Of a DNA stretch of 64,000 nucleotides, positions 1 to 11,855 are shown one piece after another. Within the stretch, counting starts at the first letter, position 1. Each line of letters begins with the position of its first letter. The position numbers and the translations under genes are program-made. The notes under the pieces are model-generated. The model did not search any database and was not told where the DNA came from. It was given only the letters and a program-made list of their open reading frames with translations. Source of the stretch: Catonia carolina (taxonomy: Eukaryota; Arthropoda; Insecta; Hemiptera; Achilidae); contig JAQMRL010000003.1 in NCBI GenBank assembly GCA_035578175.1, positions 26,608,672 to 26,672,671 on the forward strand, read 5' to 3'.

Positions 1-320
1 TTTATGTGTAAATTATTTGAGTATATCATTGGATTCAGCACAAAGTTTTACTGAAGTAAGACATGACATCTGACAAATCCAAGGAAAGTAAATACTAATA
101 GAAGTATACAAATAGCTAAATATAACCACTGAAATATTTCCTGAAAACAAGTGTTTCTTAAACTTCATTTTTAAATATCTGCAACTTTTTTATTAATAAT
201 GGTTAAAAAAACTGAAAGTATCGTTATTTTTAGCATTAAGTTCACTGTAAAAAACACTCATAACCTCACTTTTGACTTGGGTGAAGATAAGCTCCTCTTT
301 GCTATGAACAGTCACATGTA
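1..320. other. Non-coding AT-rich flank
   Basis: No coding frame or repeat could be supported before the left inverted repeat of the first transposon. Confidence 0.4.
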
Positions 321-1656
321 CCAAGTGATCATGAAGTCGCGCAACCAAATGTTTGAAGCCGTGTAGGAATTGAAGGTAAATTTGGAAAGTATGATTAGGA
401 TATGGGAATTTTTCTTTTAATAGTACAGTATGTGGCAGCACTACTAGATCACGCCACCGGGCGACAGTTGGCCAGAAACCAGTTGGTTGTTCAGTTCGAG
501 TCGCAATGTCTTTTACGCAAGAACAACGAGTCTCTATCGTTTTGAGTTACTGTGAATCGAAATCCTACGCAAAGTGTCAAGAACATTTCTCCAATGCCTT
601 TCCAGATGCTAAAGTGCCAAACAAATCGACCATATTTCGTTTGTTTCAACGTTTTCGGGATACAGGTAGCGTGAATGACCGTAGTCGTACCGGCCGACCA
701 AGTGTTTTATCTGACGACAGTCTGCAGACGATGAGTGAAACGTTTATTCGTTCTCCAAAAAAGCCTCTTCGAAAACTTTCTACTCAGACTGGACTGTTTT
801 ATGGAAGTGTTCATAAAGCCACTAAGTTATTAAAATTACATCCATACCGGATTAACGTAACTCATCAGCTCGAAGAGCCAGATAGGGAGAAGCGGTTGCG
901 GTATTGTCATTTGTTTAAAAATTTCATTCGAAATGACATATCTGTTCTGGACAAAGTTTTTTTCAGCGATGAAGCTTGGTTTCATCTAAGTGGATATGTT
1001 AATAGTCAAAATTGTAGAGTATGGTCTGCAGAGAATCCACATGAATTCCATGAACAGCCATTATATTCTTAAAAATTGGGGTGTGGTGTGGTGTATCTCG
1101 TCGGAGAATTGTCGGGCCTATCTCTTTTTCGGATACAATCACAGCAGAACGTTATCAAGAAATAATCATGCAGTTCGTAGCACTGCTACATGTTGACGAA
1201 CGTTATTGCTGGCTACAACAAGACGGAGCAACTTCACATACGGCAAACAGTACTATCCAATTTCTCCACGATTTCTTTGATGACCGAATAATTTCTCGTG
1301 GTTTGTGGCCTCCTCGGTCACCAGATCTGACTCCTCCTGATTTTTATTTATGGGGCTATTTGAAAGATAATGTGTAAAAAACAACCCGCATACAGTAAAT
1401 GAACTTAGAAGAAACATTGAAGACTGTATATCAAATATTGCTACTGCTACACTCAAAAAGGTTGCGTGCAATGTAAGAAAACGCGTTGATGCATGGATTG
1501 CAAACCACGGTGGACATTTCCAGCACTTGTTGTGAACTTGTAAGTAAGTAAGTTGTAATTATAACTTGTATCGTAAACTTTGAAAAAAAAGAAAAACTAC
1601 ATTACAGCTTTCTAAGACTGTTATCATTTTGGGTTGCACGACTTTACGATCACCTG
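321..1656 (+). mobile_element. IS630/Tc1/mariner-type DNA transposon, complete but decayed
   Basis: The ends form an imperfect inverted repeat. The left end (321-351) reads CCAAGTGATCATGAAGTCGC and onward, and the reverse complement of the right end (about 1627-1656) reads CAGGTGATCGTAAAGTCGTG and onward. Both are flanked by TA (319-320 and 1657-1658), the target duplication expected for this superfamily. The 1.34 kb length and the single transposase gene inside (506-1535) fit a full-length element. The gene is frameshifted, so the copy cannot move by itself. The family assignment rests on the transposase; the ends support the boundaries. Confidence 0.8.
506..1535 (+). pseudogene. Mariner-like transposase (DUF4817-type HTH, DDD catalytic triad), frameshifted
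   Basis: The protein begins MSFTQEQRVSIVLSYCESKS. An N-terminal helix-turn-helix (residues about 8-55) resembles the DUF4817 domain common in insect transposases, and a second HTH lies at about 80-115. The first catalytic Asp is D155 in FFSDEAWFHLSG. The second lies in LQQDGATSHTA and the third in SPDLTPPDFYLWG, with 38 residues between them, so this is not the DD34D spacing of true mariners. Two single-base losses break the frame: one near 1070, after which the reading frame moves and continues at 1081, and one near 1375, after which the C-terminus continues to the TGA at 1533-1535. The start is the first ATG after the left inverted repeat. The length of about 340 codons is normal for the superfamily. 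Confidence 0.8.
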
Positions 1657-1885
1657 TATAAACAAAAAAAATATTTACAAATGTTTAGTTTTTCTTTACA
1701 AATAATAATTTTTACTGTATTTTAGTTTCATATTGAGTTTAGTGACAGCATAATCAGGCAAATTTTTCACCTTCATAAGTTTCACCGGTGGTGCTGTGCT
1801 GCTACCCCTTCACGTATGGGTGACCGGGGGAATCACGCCACCTTAAGGGAAAATATTTTATTATTCATGTTAAATTGCTTATAAT

Positions 1886-2104
1886 TCAACACTTATAATT
1901 TAATTTCATTCTATAGATGTTTGGTATTTCACTAAATTTTTTTATTGCTTTTCCTGCAACTCTAAATGCATTAAATATATTTTTCATTATTTGTCTGCAC
2001 AGTGGCGGGATTTCCCCAGATACCGGGGTAATTCCCCCATTCACTGGGGTAATGTCACTACCTCCAACAAAACTAAGGAAATAATCGAAAATCAAATAAA
2101 ACAA
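1886..2104 (-). pseudogene. Decayed pipsqueak/CENP-B-like HTH remnant
   Basis: The minus-strand frame contains AGKAIKKFSEIPNIYRM, which resembles the helix-turn-helix of pipsqueak/Tigger-pogo proteins (pattern G-K-S-I-x-x-V-A-x-x-F-x-I-P-R). A second, diverged version lies on the minus strand at 5850-5990. Upstream in the same frame is a Gly/Pro-rich stretch (GGSDITPVNGGITPV) encoded by GC-rich direct and inverted motifs. No full transposase or DDE domain is present. This may be a relic of a pogo-like transposon or a chance resemblance; the repeat of the pattern at 5.9 kb is the main support. Confidence 0.35.
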
Positions 2105-2329
2105 AACGTTTTAGGAAACCTTACTGAATAAGGGTATTGTATTTTAATAAACTTAATGTTTTCAGGAATTACTTTACAAGAAAAACGTTAAAATTGAATC
2201 TTAAATTTCTCATTGGCAGCATCTCTTTCTTAACAATTTTTCCCCTATTATTTTAGATTCACTTCCTTTAAGAAACGATTTCATATGAGTGGAAGTAAAA
2301 ATAGCTGAGTGACCTTTATTTTTGGGGGT

Positions 2330-5300
2330 GAAGCTGATTGGTCCACGTCCTGCCCCTGGATAGCTGCAATTAGCAGTGAACTGAGCATCAGCCAACCGAG
2401 TGATTGCCGGTATAAGCAATCCCCCACTCACTGGCCAACGGCTTAGGGCGGATGAGCTGGTGAGTGAAGGGCACTCTTTTGTCCTGGGGTCGGGAAACTG
2501 GCCCCAAAGGCGGATGAACTAAGGAATTAGTCAACGGCATAAGGATTCAGAAGGCAACGGGAAACCACTGAATTAAAGATCTTCATGATATCCCATGACA
2601 ATCACATGACCATAATGATGGGTGCGTTTAACTCGAAATTTTCCGGAGGTATAAATAGTTCCCCAATCGGATCTCTGGGGGGGGGGGGGCAGTGTTAAAT
2701 GGCAAAAATAAGGAAGAAAACAAAATTAATTTGCGGAAGAAAGTGAACATCGGTACATGGAATGTAAGAAGTTTGTATGAGGCTGGAAAACTAGCCAATT
2801 TGATACAAGAAATGGATAGGTTAAAAATAGACGTCCTTGGCGTGGCCGAGACATGGTGGCCAGATGTAGGAAAGTGTGTAACGCAAGGAAAGGTCATGTT
2901 CTACTCAGGAAATCAAGAAAGTAATCACCGGAAAGGGGTTGGAATAATAATTGCAGAAAAGTTGTCCTCATCAGTAGTTGGTTTCCTGCCACATTCAGAT
3001 CGTATGGCATTACTCAAACTGAAAGCACACCCTGTTAACATTAACATCATTCAGGTATACGCCCCTACATCGGAAGCATCAGAAGATGAAATAGAGGAAT
3101 TTTATGAGCAATTGAAACAGCTGATGAACAAAAACATTAAGAAACATAAAATTAACCTTATAATGGGCGACTTCAACTCAAAAATAGGAAAGGGGATGCC
3201 AAATGAATTAATAGGTCCTTATGGACTGGGAAGGAGGAATGATCGGGGTGAGCGATTGTATCAGTTCTGTCAGGAGGAGCAAATGAGGGTAACAAATACT
3301 TGGTTCAAGCTGCCACCCAGGTGTCTGTATACATGGAAAGCGCCAGCAGACTGTCCTAACAATATAATAAGAAATCAAATAGACTACATCTTGATTAATA
3401 AGCGTTTTGGAACATCAATTACAAGGACATGCACACACCCAGGAGCTGACGTCCCATCTGACCACGTCCTTCTCAAAACAGAATTAAAGATAAAGCTTAC
3501 TAATATGAAAAAAACAGAAACAAAAACCAAGAATAGATTATGATAGGCTTAAAGACAAGAACATCAAAGATGGAGTGGCCAAAAAGTTGAATGATGCATT
3601 GACAATGTTGGTGAGATCACAATCAGCAGACGAAGAGACCTTGGATGGCGCTTGGAGGAATATGGAGGAGCAGATCATGGATGTGGCGCAAAAGGAAATA
3701 CGATATAGACAAAAGATCAAAAGAAAAAATTGGATGACAAACGAAATATTGGCAATGTTTGAGGAGAGAAGAAAATACAAGTGCAAAGGAAACCAAAACG
3801 GGTATAGAATGTTGCAAAATGCCATAAGAAAAGAAATAAGAGTGGCAAAAAACAAGTGGCTGAGGGAGCAGTGCGAGGAGTTGGAATGCCTGCAGGAACG
3901 GCACGGTGATTATAATCTGCATAGGAAATTGAAGGAGGTAGCTGGGATATATAGGAAAATGACTTTCTCTAACATTCAGGATGAGCATGGACAGATGGCA
4001 CATGATATCGGAGAGAAGAAAGCAATATGGGAGCGATATATTGCCAATCTCTTTGCAGATGAAAGACCTCAGTTGGAGAATAACTTTGAGGGTGGAAATG
4101 ATCTATCTGGGCCTGCAATTACAATTGAAGAAATTATTAGAGCATTAAAAACCTCAAAAATGGGAAAGCAGTTGGACCGGATCAGGTACCGGTTGAGATT
4201 CTCAAGTTACTTGACAATGAGGGTGTTAAGATGCTTCAAAGGTTTTTCAATCAAATTTATGATAGGGGAAAATTCCCAGTCAGATGGCTTGAATCTCTTT
4301 TCATCCCACTTCCAAAAAAGAGTAATGCAACCAAATGTGAGGAGCACAGAGTTATCAGCATAATGAGTCATACTCTTAAAATTTTTCTCAAGGTTATCCA
4401 ATACAGAATCTCCACAAAGTGTGAAAGTGATATGGGATCCTCCCAGTTTGGCTTTAAAAGGGGTCTTGGTACGAGAGAAGCACTGGTAGCAATCCAGGTA
4501 CTGGTTCAGAAATGCTACGATCAGGGGAAAAATGTAATCTTGTGCTTCATAGATTACGAAAAAGCATTTGACAAGGTACAACATAGTAAACTTGCACATA
4601 TCAGAGTGCGTTTGAGAGGACTTGACATAGATCAAAGGGATGTCCGATGTATAGAGGACTTATACTGGAATCAAACGGCTGCAGTGAGGATTGACAATGA
4701 AACTACAGAGGCACAGAGTATTGTTAGAGGTGTGAGACAGGGATGTGTCCTCTCCCCACTCCTGTTCAACTTGTATTCAGAAAGCATTTTCCAAGAAGCA
4801 CTCGAAGGACAACAGTTGGGCATCAAAGTGAACGGCACATGGATCAACAATGTACGGTATGCGGATGACACGGTTCTTGTGGCGGATAACATGAATGACC
4901 TTCAACATCTCCTCAATACAGTTGCAGTGCATAACAAAGGTATGGGAATAGATATCAACGTAAGAAAGACAAAGTTCTTAATAATTACTCGCAAACCAGA
5001 TGAGTTTCAGAATTCAAAGCTAAAGCTCAACAATGAAGACATAGAGCGTGTGAAGAAGTTCAACTATTTAGGAACTTGGTTATGTGAAGACTGGTCATCA
5101 GATGTGGAAATCAAGTGTCGAATAGAGAAGGCACGGAGTGCATTTATAAGGTTCAGAAGCATCCTCACAAACACGGAATTTGACCTCAACCTTAAAATAC
5201 GATTCACAAAATGCTATGTATGGTTGGTACTTTTGTATGGCATGGAGGGTTGGACGCTGAAGGTTAACACCATGAACAGGTTGGAAGCATTTGAAATGTG

Positions 5301-5655
5301 GATCTACCGAAGAATCATGAAGGTTCCATGGACGGCAAAAATAACCAATGAGGAGATTCTGGAGAGGATAGGAAGGAAACGGGAACTGATGAGCACCATA
5401 AAAAGAAGGAAGACCACTTATCTGGGACATGTGATGCGCAATGAGAGGTACCATCTGCTGCAACTGATAATTGAGGGGAAGATAGAAGGACGGAGAGGAG
5501 TAGGCAGAAGGAGGATGTCGTGGCTGCAGAATATCAGGCAATGGACAGGGATGGAGGCCGCAGGAGACATAATACACACGTGTGGTGACAGGGAAAAATG
5601 GTCAGCGGTGATCGCAAACATCTATTAATGGATAGCAGACAAAGAAGAAGAAGAG
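2330..5655 (+). mobile_element. RTE-type non-LTR retrotransposon (LINE), nearly full length
   Basis: A GC-richer leader (about 2330-2617) is followed by one long endonuclease plus reverse-transcriptase coding region and a short 3' end running into an AAGAAGAAGAAGAG simple-repeat tail at 5640-5655, as is usual for RTE elements. The endonuclease resembles the RTE/BovB-derived domain of craniofacial development protein 2. The exact 5' end and a target duplication could not be fixed. It is the most complete LINE in the window; decayed relatives lie at 29.4-32.0, 36.5 and 37.4 kb. Confidence 0.8.
2618..5628 (+). pseudogene. RTE endonuclease/reverse transcriptase polyprotein, three frame breaks
   Basis: Domain order is AP-type endonuclease then reverse transcriptase. 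Endonuclease motifs are GTWNVRSL, VAETWW, IIQVYAPT, LIMGDFNSKIG and a C-terminal SDHVLL, all at about 2740-3480. RT motifs are FIDYEKAFDKV (A), GVRQGCVLSPLLFNLYSE (B) and YADDTVLVA with the catalytic Asp pair at 4858-4869. The C-terminal region has the YLGHVMRNERY and SWLQNIRQWTG motifs typical of this LINE group. Frame breaks: the only upstream ATG (2618) is separated from the endonuclease frame by a 13-G run at 2677-2689; a shift occurs in an A-rich stretch near 3508-3530; one base is lost near 4170. Without the upstream ATG the endonuclease frame opens only with GTG at 2692, so I take 2618 as the ancestral start. The protein would be non-functional as it stands. Confidence 0.8.
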
Positions 5656-5849
5656 ACCTTTACGCTTTAAATTTTCCTTCACTTGTTTTAGATTAAGATT
5701 TTTGGTTTAAGCTAAGATTGAAATCTGCAGATACGGTGACAGTGTTGGAACGATTGACCTTTTCATCAAATTAGTTATCAATAATCGAAGGCTGTACAGC
5801 TTCAGATTGTGTAAAGTCATCTTTTTGAACTTTGAATGTGTTTCAGTTC

Positions 5850-6078
5850 TTCAATCTATCTCGAATTCCTAGGAATTTTAAATACCATGGCGACACTTTT
5901 AATTGATTTTCCTTTAGCTACCTGTTGCAGCCTGCAGCTCCTTTTTATTCCATTTCGCTTTCTCTGTGGTCTGTTTTCATACATGAGGCAATTGAAATTG
6001 TATGGAAATCGCATAAAGATGATAAGACTATGACTTGGGGTTAAGCCGCCACCTTTACAGGATGGTGGCAAAACCCCG
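5850..6078 (-). pseudogene. Second pipsqueak/CENP-B-like HTH remnant
   Basis: On the minus strand KGKSIKSVAMVFKIPRNS matches the pipsqueak/Tigger HTH pattern (G-K-S-x-x-x-V-A-x-x-F-x-I-P-R). A stop codon follows almost at once. As in the 1886-2104 copy, a GC-rich, Gly-coding segment lies just upstream (6035-6078 on the plus strand) and forms an inverted repeat, GGGGTTAAGCCGCCACC against GGTGGCAAAACCCC. No DDE domain was found. The two copies are diverged and flank the RTE element, but they are not identical enough to be target-site duplications. Confidence 0.35.
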
Positions 6079-6109
6079 TCTTAGGGTGCCGTCATTACCC
6101 TCACTTGAC

Positions 6110-6590
6110 AACATGGCAAACATAGGTAACCCACACCGAATAGGAAACAGAACAAACAGATCTAACGACGTTAACATGTGACTAAATAAATGCACTATAC
6201 ATATATAATACTCTTACAAGTCTATTATCATCGCAATTTTTATATACCTCAATAGTTCCAAAGCAAAAAAATTAGATGACATTTTCAATAAAAAATAAAA
6301 TTGCTCTACACACTAATGTAGTTTTCACTCAACTGTGGACGCAACAGATAGGGCTTATGGGGTTGTCTGCTAGGTTCCAGCACCTATCCTGGGAATATCC
6401 GACTTAATGCTTGAGTTATACATGGGTTGGCGGAGCCACCCTGTTGATTCGATTCCCCCCCATCACCACGACGCAATGATGTTATCCAGCTGTGCATAGC
6501 ATCCACATGCATTGTCTCGAGGCACTAGTGATTTAACAGTAGAGTACCTACTGCAGCTGTAAATAATTTGAAGCATTTTGAATATTTAAA
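6110..6590. other. Gene-free stretch
   Basis: AT-rich with one GC-richer patch (about 6350-6530). No open frame, tRNA-like sequence or terminal repeat was recognised. Confidence 0.3.
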
Positions 6591-6591
6591 C

Positions 6592-6765
6592 TTTGATAAA
6601 TGTCGACCTGCCACAACGGAAGAATTGAAACCCAAGATCTGAGAAGCAATTGCCAAAATCTTGTTGAGATGTTCCGTCGAACCATCCACAATGTAACGAA
6701 GAGACTGCAGGAATGTTCGCGTAAAAATAATCCAAGTTGTCATCTTAAAGAAATAAATTGTGCTG
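6592..6765 (+). pseudogene. C-terminal remnant of a mariner-like transposase
   Basis: In two adjoining frames the sequence reads CRPATTEELKPKI then EAIAKIL, followed by MFRRTIHNVTKRLQECSRKN. This is the pattern of the C-terminal tail of Tc1/mariner-type transposases (TxEELKxKIxEAI ... RRxxxNxxKRLxxCxxxNG). A stop interrupts it and nothing upstream encodes a DDE core. It is a short fossil, and the superfamily call rests on the tail pattern alone. Confidence 0.45.
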
Positions 6766-6849
6766 CCTGTGTTCTTAAATATCATTGTTTTTACAATTTG
6801 ATGGCAGAGAAAAATTTATTAAAAAGACGTTTTTCAAAAAGTTAATATT

Positions 6850-7817
6850 TAATTTTCAAAATTTTTTATTTTTCAAAATTTGAATCACCGATATTATTCG
6901 TATGCTATGAAAAAACTGTTGTGGTATAAATAAAGTCAGATGAAACTTAACAAACATAACGAAGCGTTCAGTATAAATGTATGTATCTATTCTAAAATAT
7001 TTTTCAAAAATATATAATCTTTTATGTTAAATAGAACATTATTTAAAATAAAAATTGGTCCTTTTAAGTTTAGTCTTTTGTGTTTCGATGGATTAAATTT
7101 ATAATCGAACGACTTTATTTGTGAAGTAGGCCGTCATTGAGAGATACTTGAACTTTTCAATATAATGGATTTAGTAAAGTGGAAGGTGCGGTGAAGAGCA
7201 TTACTTTTCTTTCAGTTTATGCCCTTTTTGAAGTATAGGTACTTTGTTTGCAAAATTGATTCCAAAAACCTATCAAAAATTCTATATTTCTTTCATTATG
7301 AATACATAACTTTCAAGCTATCACATAAAACATTTTTATAGAAACAAAATATTATTTTTTGCTTAAAATTTTGCCCTTTCATTGAAGGAATAAAATTTAA
7401 CATAATTGTGTACGCAGACATTAAGCATGTACCGACAATGTAACAAATTCTCTGAGGAAACCTAGAAAAATTAAATTAAATGCTGCTGAGAATAAAATGT
7501 CATGTTTATTGTTGTTTTATAACAGATAAAAACAATGTTTCCCAACACGGTACTATTGATAATTCATGTACCCTACCAGTCTTTTAAGTGCTTGGTTTGC
7601 AGGAAACATAGAATAAATCTTATTTATGTTTTCAAACTACTAAATGTTTCAAAATTGTATGACTTATTCAACAAGTCTTTGATTTATTTGTTTTGTACTT
7701 TTATAATTAATTAGATTTTAAATAAATCCCATCTAGTGAGCTATCATATTATTTTTTATTGACAATTCAAATTCTTATTTCTTTTCCAAAACATTTTTTT
7801 TCAGTTAATAATTATTC
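6850..7817. other. Gene-free AT-rich stretch
   Basis: Very AT-rich sequence without coding frames or repeats that I could support. Confidence 0.3.
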
Positions 7818-7821
7818 TTAA

Positions 7822-8371
7822 CCCTTTATAGGGCAGTGTATGGGGAAAATATACATGTTGTAATATGTCAAAAATTATGTTTTATATGCTTAAATAATGT
7901 ATTTCTAGTGCCAGAACAGGAAGATATTTCTTATTTTACGTTAAGCCTAGGTAAGTATACTTACCAAGGAACGTTAATTGAAATCGGAATTACATAACTT
8001 TTAGTGGTAAGAATGCTTATTTAAACAATTTATAGTCCTATATAACAGAGAAATGTGTAGAATAACTTATCTCAACTTAATATTAGCATGAATGTATGCT
8101 TTCCCGAGAAAAAACTCGAATTTTTTAAGCACTGTACAAAAGTAACAACAAAACAACACAGTTGTGTCTGTTGGTATGAATTCTTACCGCATTCGTACAA
8201 CTCATGCAACAAATGGTCGCTGCCCACTAATTTTAAAAGGTGGATAGCCTACTTACCAGAGAACATCTATAAAACCATAAAATGCCAATAGGGTTCAATT
8301 GCATAGCTTATTCTTTAAAAAATCGACCTTATTGTTAGTGTTAAGTATACTTACCAAAGACCTATAAAGGG
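7822..8371. mobile_element. piggyBac-like MITE (TTAA target site)
   Basis: The 550 bp unit starts CCCTTTATAGG and ends CCTATAAAGGG, a perfect 11 bp inverted repeat, and each end is flanked by TTAA (7818-7821 and 8372-8375). TTAA plus CCC/GGG termini is the signature of the piggyBac superfamily. A 16 bp palindrome GGTAAGTATACTTACC at 7950-7965 recurs in near-identical form at 8340-8355, next to the right end, and may be a subterminal transposase-binding site. A 67-codon ATG frame at 8088-8291 resembles nothing I know, and no transposase domain is present, so the element is non-autonomous. Confidence 0.7.
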
Positions 8372-8375
8372 TTAA

Positions 8376-9876
8376 ACAATGTAACGGCAATTTTCTTTGA
8401 TAGCAGATCCACGTATTTCATCCGTATGAACATACAGTTGAAAACCGCCATAAAGTTCCCATCCAGTGGACTGTAATGGCTAGGAGAGGTTATAAACTTT
8501 AGGCTAAAGATAAATTTTTTAATTAATATAAAAAATCAAACAATTTAGCTACTTCTGTTGATGTTATTTAACAAAAATACGTTAGTATTTTTATATTTTA
8601 TCACAGCTGAACAGTCTACTGTACGTTTTAAGAAAATATTGGTTAGAATTAAATAAATCTTATAGTTATTAAAATGATTTTCTTCTTCGTAAAACATACA
8701 AGTTCAAAAACATTTAAAATGATTTATTTTACACTATTCTGTATTTAATTATTTGTCATTAGAGGCTTCGTTAATTATATTATTGAAAACTGTATGAAAT
8801 TCTCTTTCCTACAGCTCACATTCTCCTCTCTCCGCTATATATTACTCTACTTTTTTCCATCCGCGAATCTGCTTGACTTCTTTGTAAAAGTTTTAAGTTC
8901 CTGATTTGTAATCTGTATTTTATTTAGACAAATATTATTTAAAATTTTATTGTAATTTTTGTAAGGTTCCTTAAAACTTTCTTAAATAACGTGGAAAATC
9001 TTGAACATAGGTTTTATCGTGATAGAGTTAATTGGACAGAAGAGTAACTTCTGTCTACGGATAAGTCTAAGGGTTTTATATGCAGTTAATGCTTGCAAGT
9101 TAGTTCTGCCTATCAAGTCTTGTCAAGATATTGCAATACTCTTGCGTGTAAGATACTGATATCAAAAGGCTACCAGTGGTGGACACGTTTAGTGAACGTA
9201 ACTAGTTTTTATGTATTAGGATTCGTGTTAATACTTCACCGGTTAAACCTAGTCTCGCTGGCTTACTGTCTATTATTTTTAACAAAAAAATGAGGAAACG
9301 ACGGTTGTTGTTTTAATCAAATACGAATTATCAATATAAAGTGAATAAAAATATTCTATTTCTCTACATAAATCACTTTAATAAATGGGATGTTTAGGTC
9401 CGCGTTAAGTGTGTGACTGGGCATAAAAATGGATCGTTAAAAGTCTACGAAATAAAATTTTAATTGAAACCAAAAATTGGAGTTTTCAAAATTGAAGTTT
9501 GGCTACGATGGTTTTGGCAATCCATAGATCTGGAAACCGTACATTCACATTGACTCAAGTAATGTCTTATGTAACAATAATTTTAGAGGAATCGACAATC
9601 TTGACAGACGAGGTAGAAGGCTGTTTAACTGTTTCCGCTTACCATCTAATGCTTTACCTTTATTAGTTACATGTTCATTTCAGTAAGTCGTCTCTCTATA
9701 ATGTTGACTAGGTACTGAATTTTATTAGCTTGTTCTTATATTTCACTCGTTTTGTATTTTTATGAGTTTACTCTAAATATTTTTACTTTACGTCACGTAT
9801 TTATTTTCCTGAAGCTTGTTAATTTTTTTTATACATTAGGTATATATTATATTACCTCATAATTTTTCATACAGTT
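8376..9876. other. Gene-free AT-rich stretch
   Basis: Only short frames without recognisable content. I see nothing that supports a gene or an element. Confidence 0.3.
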
Positions 9877-10250
9877 CTTGTGCCGACCATACTCTATGGT
9901 AGTATGGTAGTAAAACTTGGGTGCTATCAAAGCGAGAGGAGAGTAGATTGCAAGCATCTGAAATGAAATTTCTTCGACATACGTGTGGGTATAGTAGAGA
10001 AGATCGTTACAGGAATACCGAGATAAGGCAAGAATTCAACTTCTTCCTGTAAACGACAAAGTATCTCAGAACAGATGCAGTGGTCAGAGCATGTGAACAG
10101 AATGAGGGAGGATATGATACCTAAGCAGACACTGGGCTATAAGCCGGCGGGCAGGAGAGAACGAGGACGCCCGAGAAAGAAATGGGCAGATTTGAGAGGT
10201 TCAAAACAGGCAGAAGTGCCTAATCCTTGAAAGGTAGAAGAAGAAGAAGA
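9877..10250 (+). pseudogene. Truncated LINE 3' end (RT C-terminal region)
   Basis: Translated in pieces, it gives YGSMVVKLGCYQSERR and SEMKFLRHTCGYSREDRYRN, then RGRPRKKWADL near the end, before a GAAGAAGAAGAAGA tail. These are the RT-distal segments of insect endonuclease-reverse-transcriptase LINEs. The same family occurs at 53021-53383, about 43 kb away, with the same 5' truncation zone. Frameshifts are present and no target duplication was recognised. Confidence 0.65.
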
Positions 10251-11850
10251 AAACTCATGTTATCAATACATGTTTTTTAATTCTTAACTATCTTAATTTG
10301 ACATGTAAAATATAATGTAGTTATTATTTTACGAAACAATAATAATTTATTGATTTATTTTTATCTTAACAATATTATCTTTTCATCATCTACGTTCAAA
10401 TTAAATATTCAACAGAAATTTTATTTAGGCAACTTCTTTTTGTAAGGACTCGGCCTCGAAATGATATTATTTCGCATCATATGAAAATATCTGGATTTGG
10501 TTTTATAAAACTATTGAAAAGTTTCTTTGAAGAAGATATTCAAACGTAACTTCATAAAAATGTTCTTTATATTTTAAAATTTAGTTTTGTTGGGAAGTAT
10601 TTTTAGGTAAAATTTATATCATCAAATATTTATCTTCTCGTCAGAGAAACATTTACTTCAGTAGATTGTACAAAATCTATTAAGATAATAAATCCTAAGG
10701 GAAGAATTATTTTTGCAATAAATAAAATATTTGAACGTATTTTTTACACAGCTGATTTAAAAAAAGTCAAAAATATACGATTAAATTTGATTACCTTAGG
10801 TTACCAGTCAAAATATTGTTCTTTATTTATGTTTACTTCTAGTTTATTTGTTGCAGCCTAAAAATATGAAATGCCGTTGAATATTACTACCCAGAATTTT
10901 TTCTCAGATTTTACTGTTAGCGTATATTAGGTTAGATATTTCTGATTATTTTATCCCGGAGGTATTGTTATTCGGCTAACTGTTTGAGGTAAATCAAGGT
11001 TTTCATCATTTAAAAAAAATAACATATTCTTCCATTGTAGCAATGAAATGATGAGCGTACAACGATATAACTGTGATAACAAACGTGAAAAAAATTGTAT
11101 AAGGCATGTAACATTATAATATTAATTATCAAAATATTGTTTATGTTATTACATAAAGCATTAAAATTATATTCGTAGATGGTTTAACATGTACGAATGG
11201 TTTTAGGCAAAAAATATGCCGAAAAATAAGTTGTAATAGTACAAAATTAACAATATTTTTACCGTATAATTCGTTCTTTACTTCGTAAAGCTAATTCTTT
11301 GTTTAATTAAATTGTAATTATTGTTATTTTTAATATCTCCATAGTCCTGGTTCTAGCGTAGGCTTATAGTATGACAGGGATGGTGATAATTTCACAGCGG
11401 TTTAATTTTGTTATATGAGCTTCAACAATTTTGTTTTATGAATGAATCAGTTTTACGAAAAATCAATGTTCCGTATAATTATTTTATAAATAAGTACGTA
11501 CCTGGGTTACTTGTATATAACAGAGTAGCAAACTAATTAAGAGATTTTGCAGAGATTTTGGGTTACTTGTATATAAGACAGTAGCATGTGAATAATCTTT
11601 TTCACGTTATTTAATGAAACCGATAACTATGCAACTGGTTTTGCCTCAGCACAACCAGTAAATTATTGGCCATTTTATAATTATATTACTTAACCACATT
11701 TAAGAACATTACTCGTTAGCAGAACCCTCACGTTTAAATGCCACATCATTGATACAATTTATAATCAAAAATTACAAATAAATTTTTTGAATAATTTGTT
11801 TATTTGTTTACTAAGAATAATAAAATTGTGGACTTGAAAAATTTATCCTA
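10251..11850. other. Gene-free AT-rich stretch with a small local duplication
   Basis: No gene seen. GGGTTACTTGTATATAA plus a similar GTAGCA-containing tail occurs twice, at about 11504-11533 and 11559-11590, a short local duplication. Confidence 0.3.
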
Positions 11851-11855
11851 AATCT

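Noticed and set aside
193..441. Minus-strand 82-codon frame
   Set aside because: It overlaps the left inverted repeat of the transposon and has no recognisable content; likely chance.
8088..8291. piggyBac transposase fragment inside the MITE
   Set aside because: The frame shows Cys and Trp residues but not the DDD core or the C-terminal Cys-rich spacing of that family.
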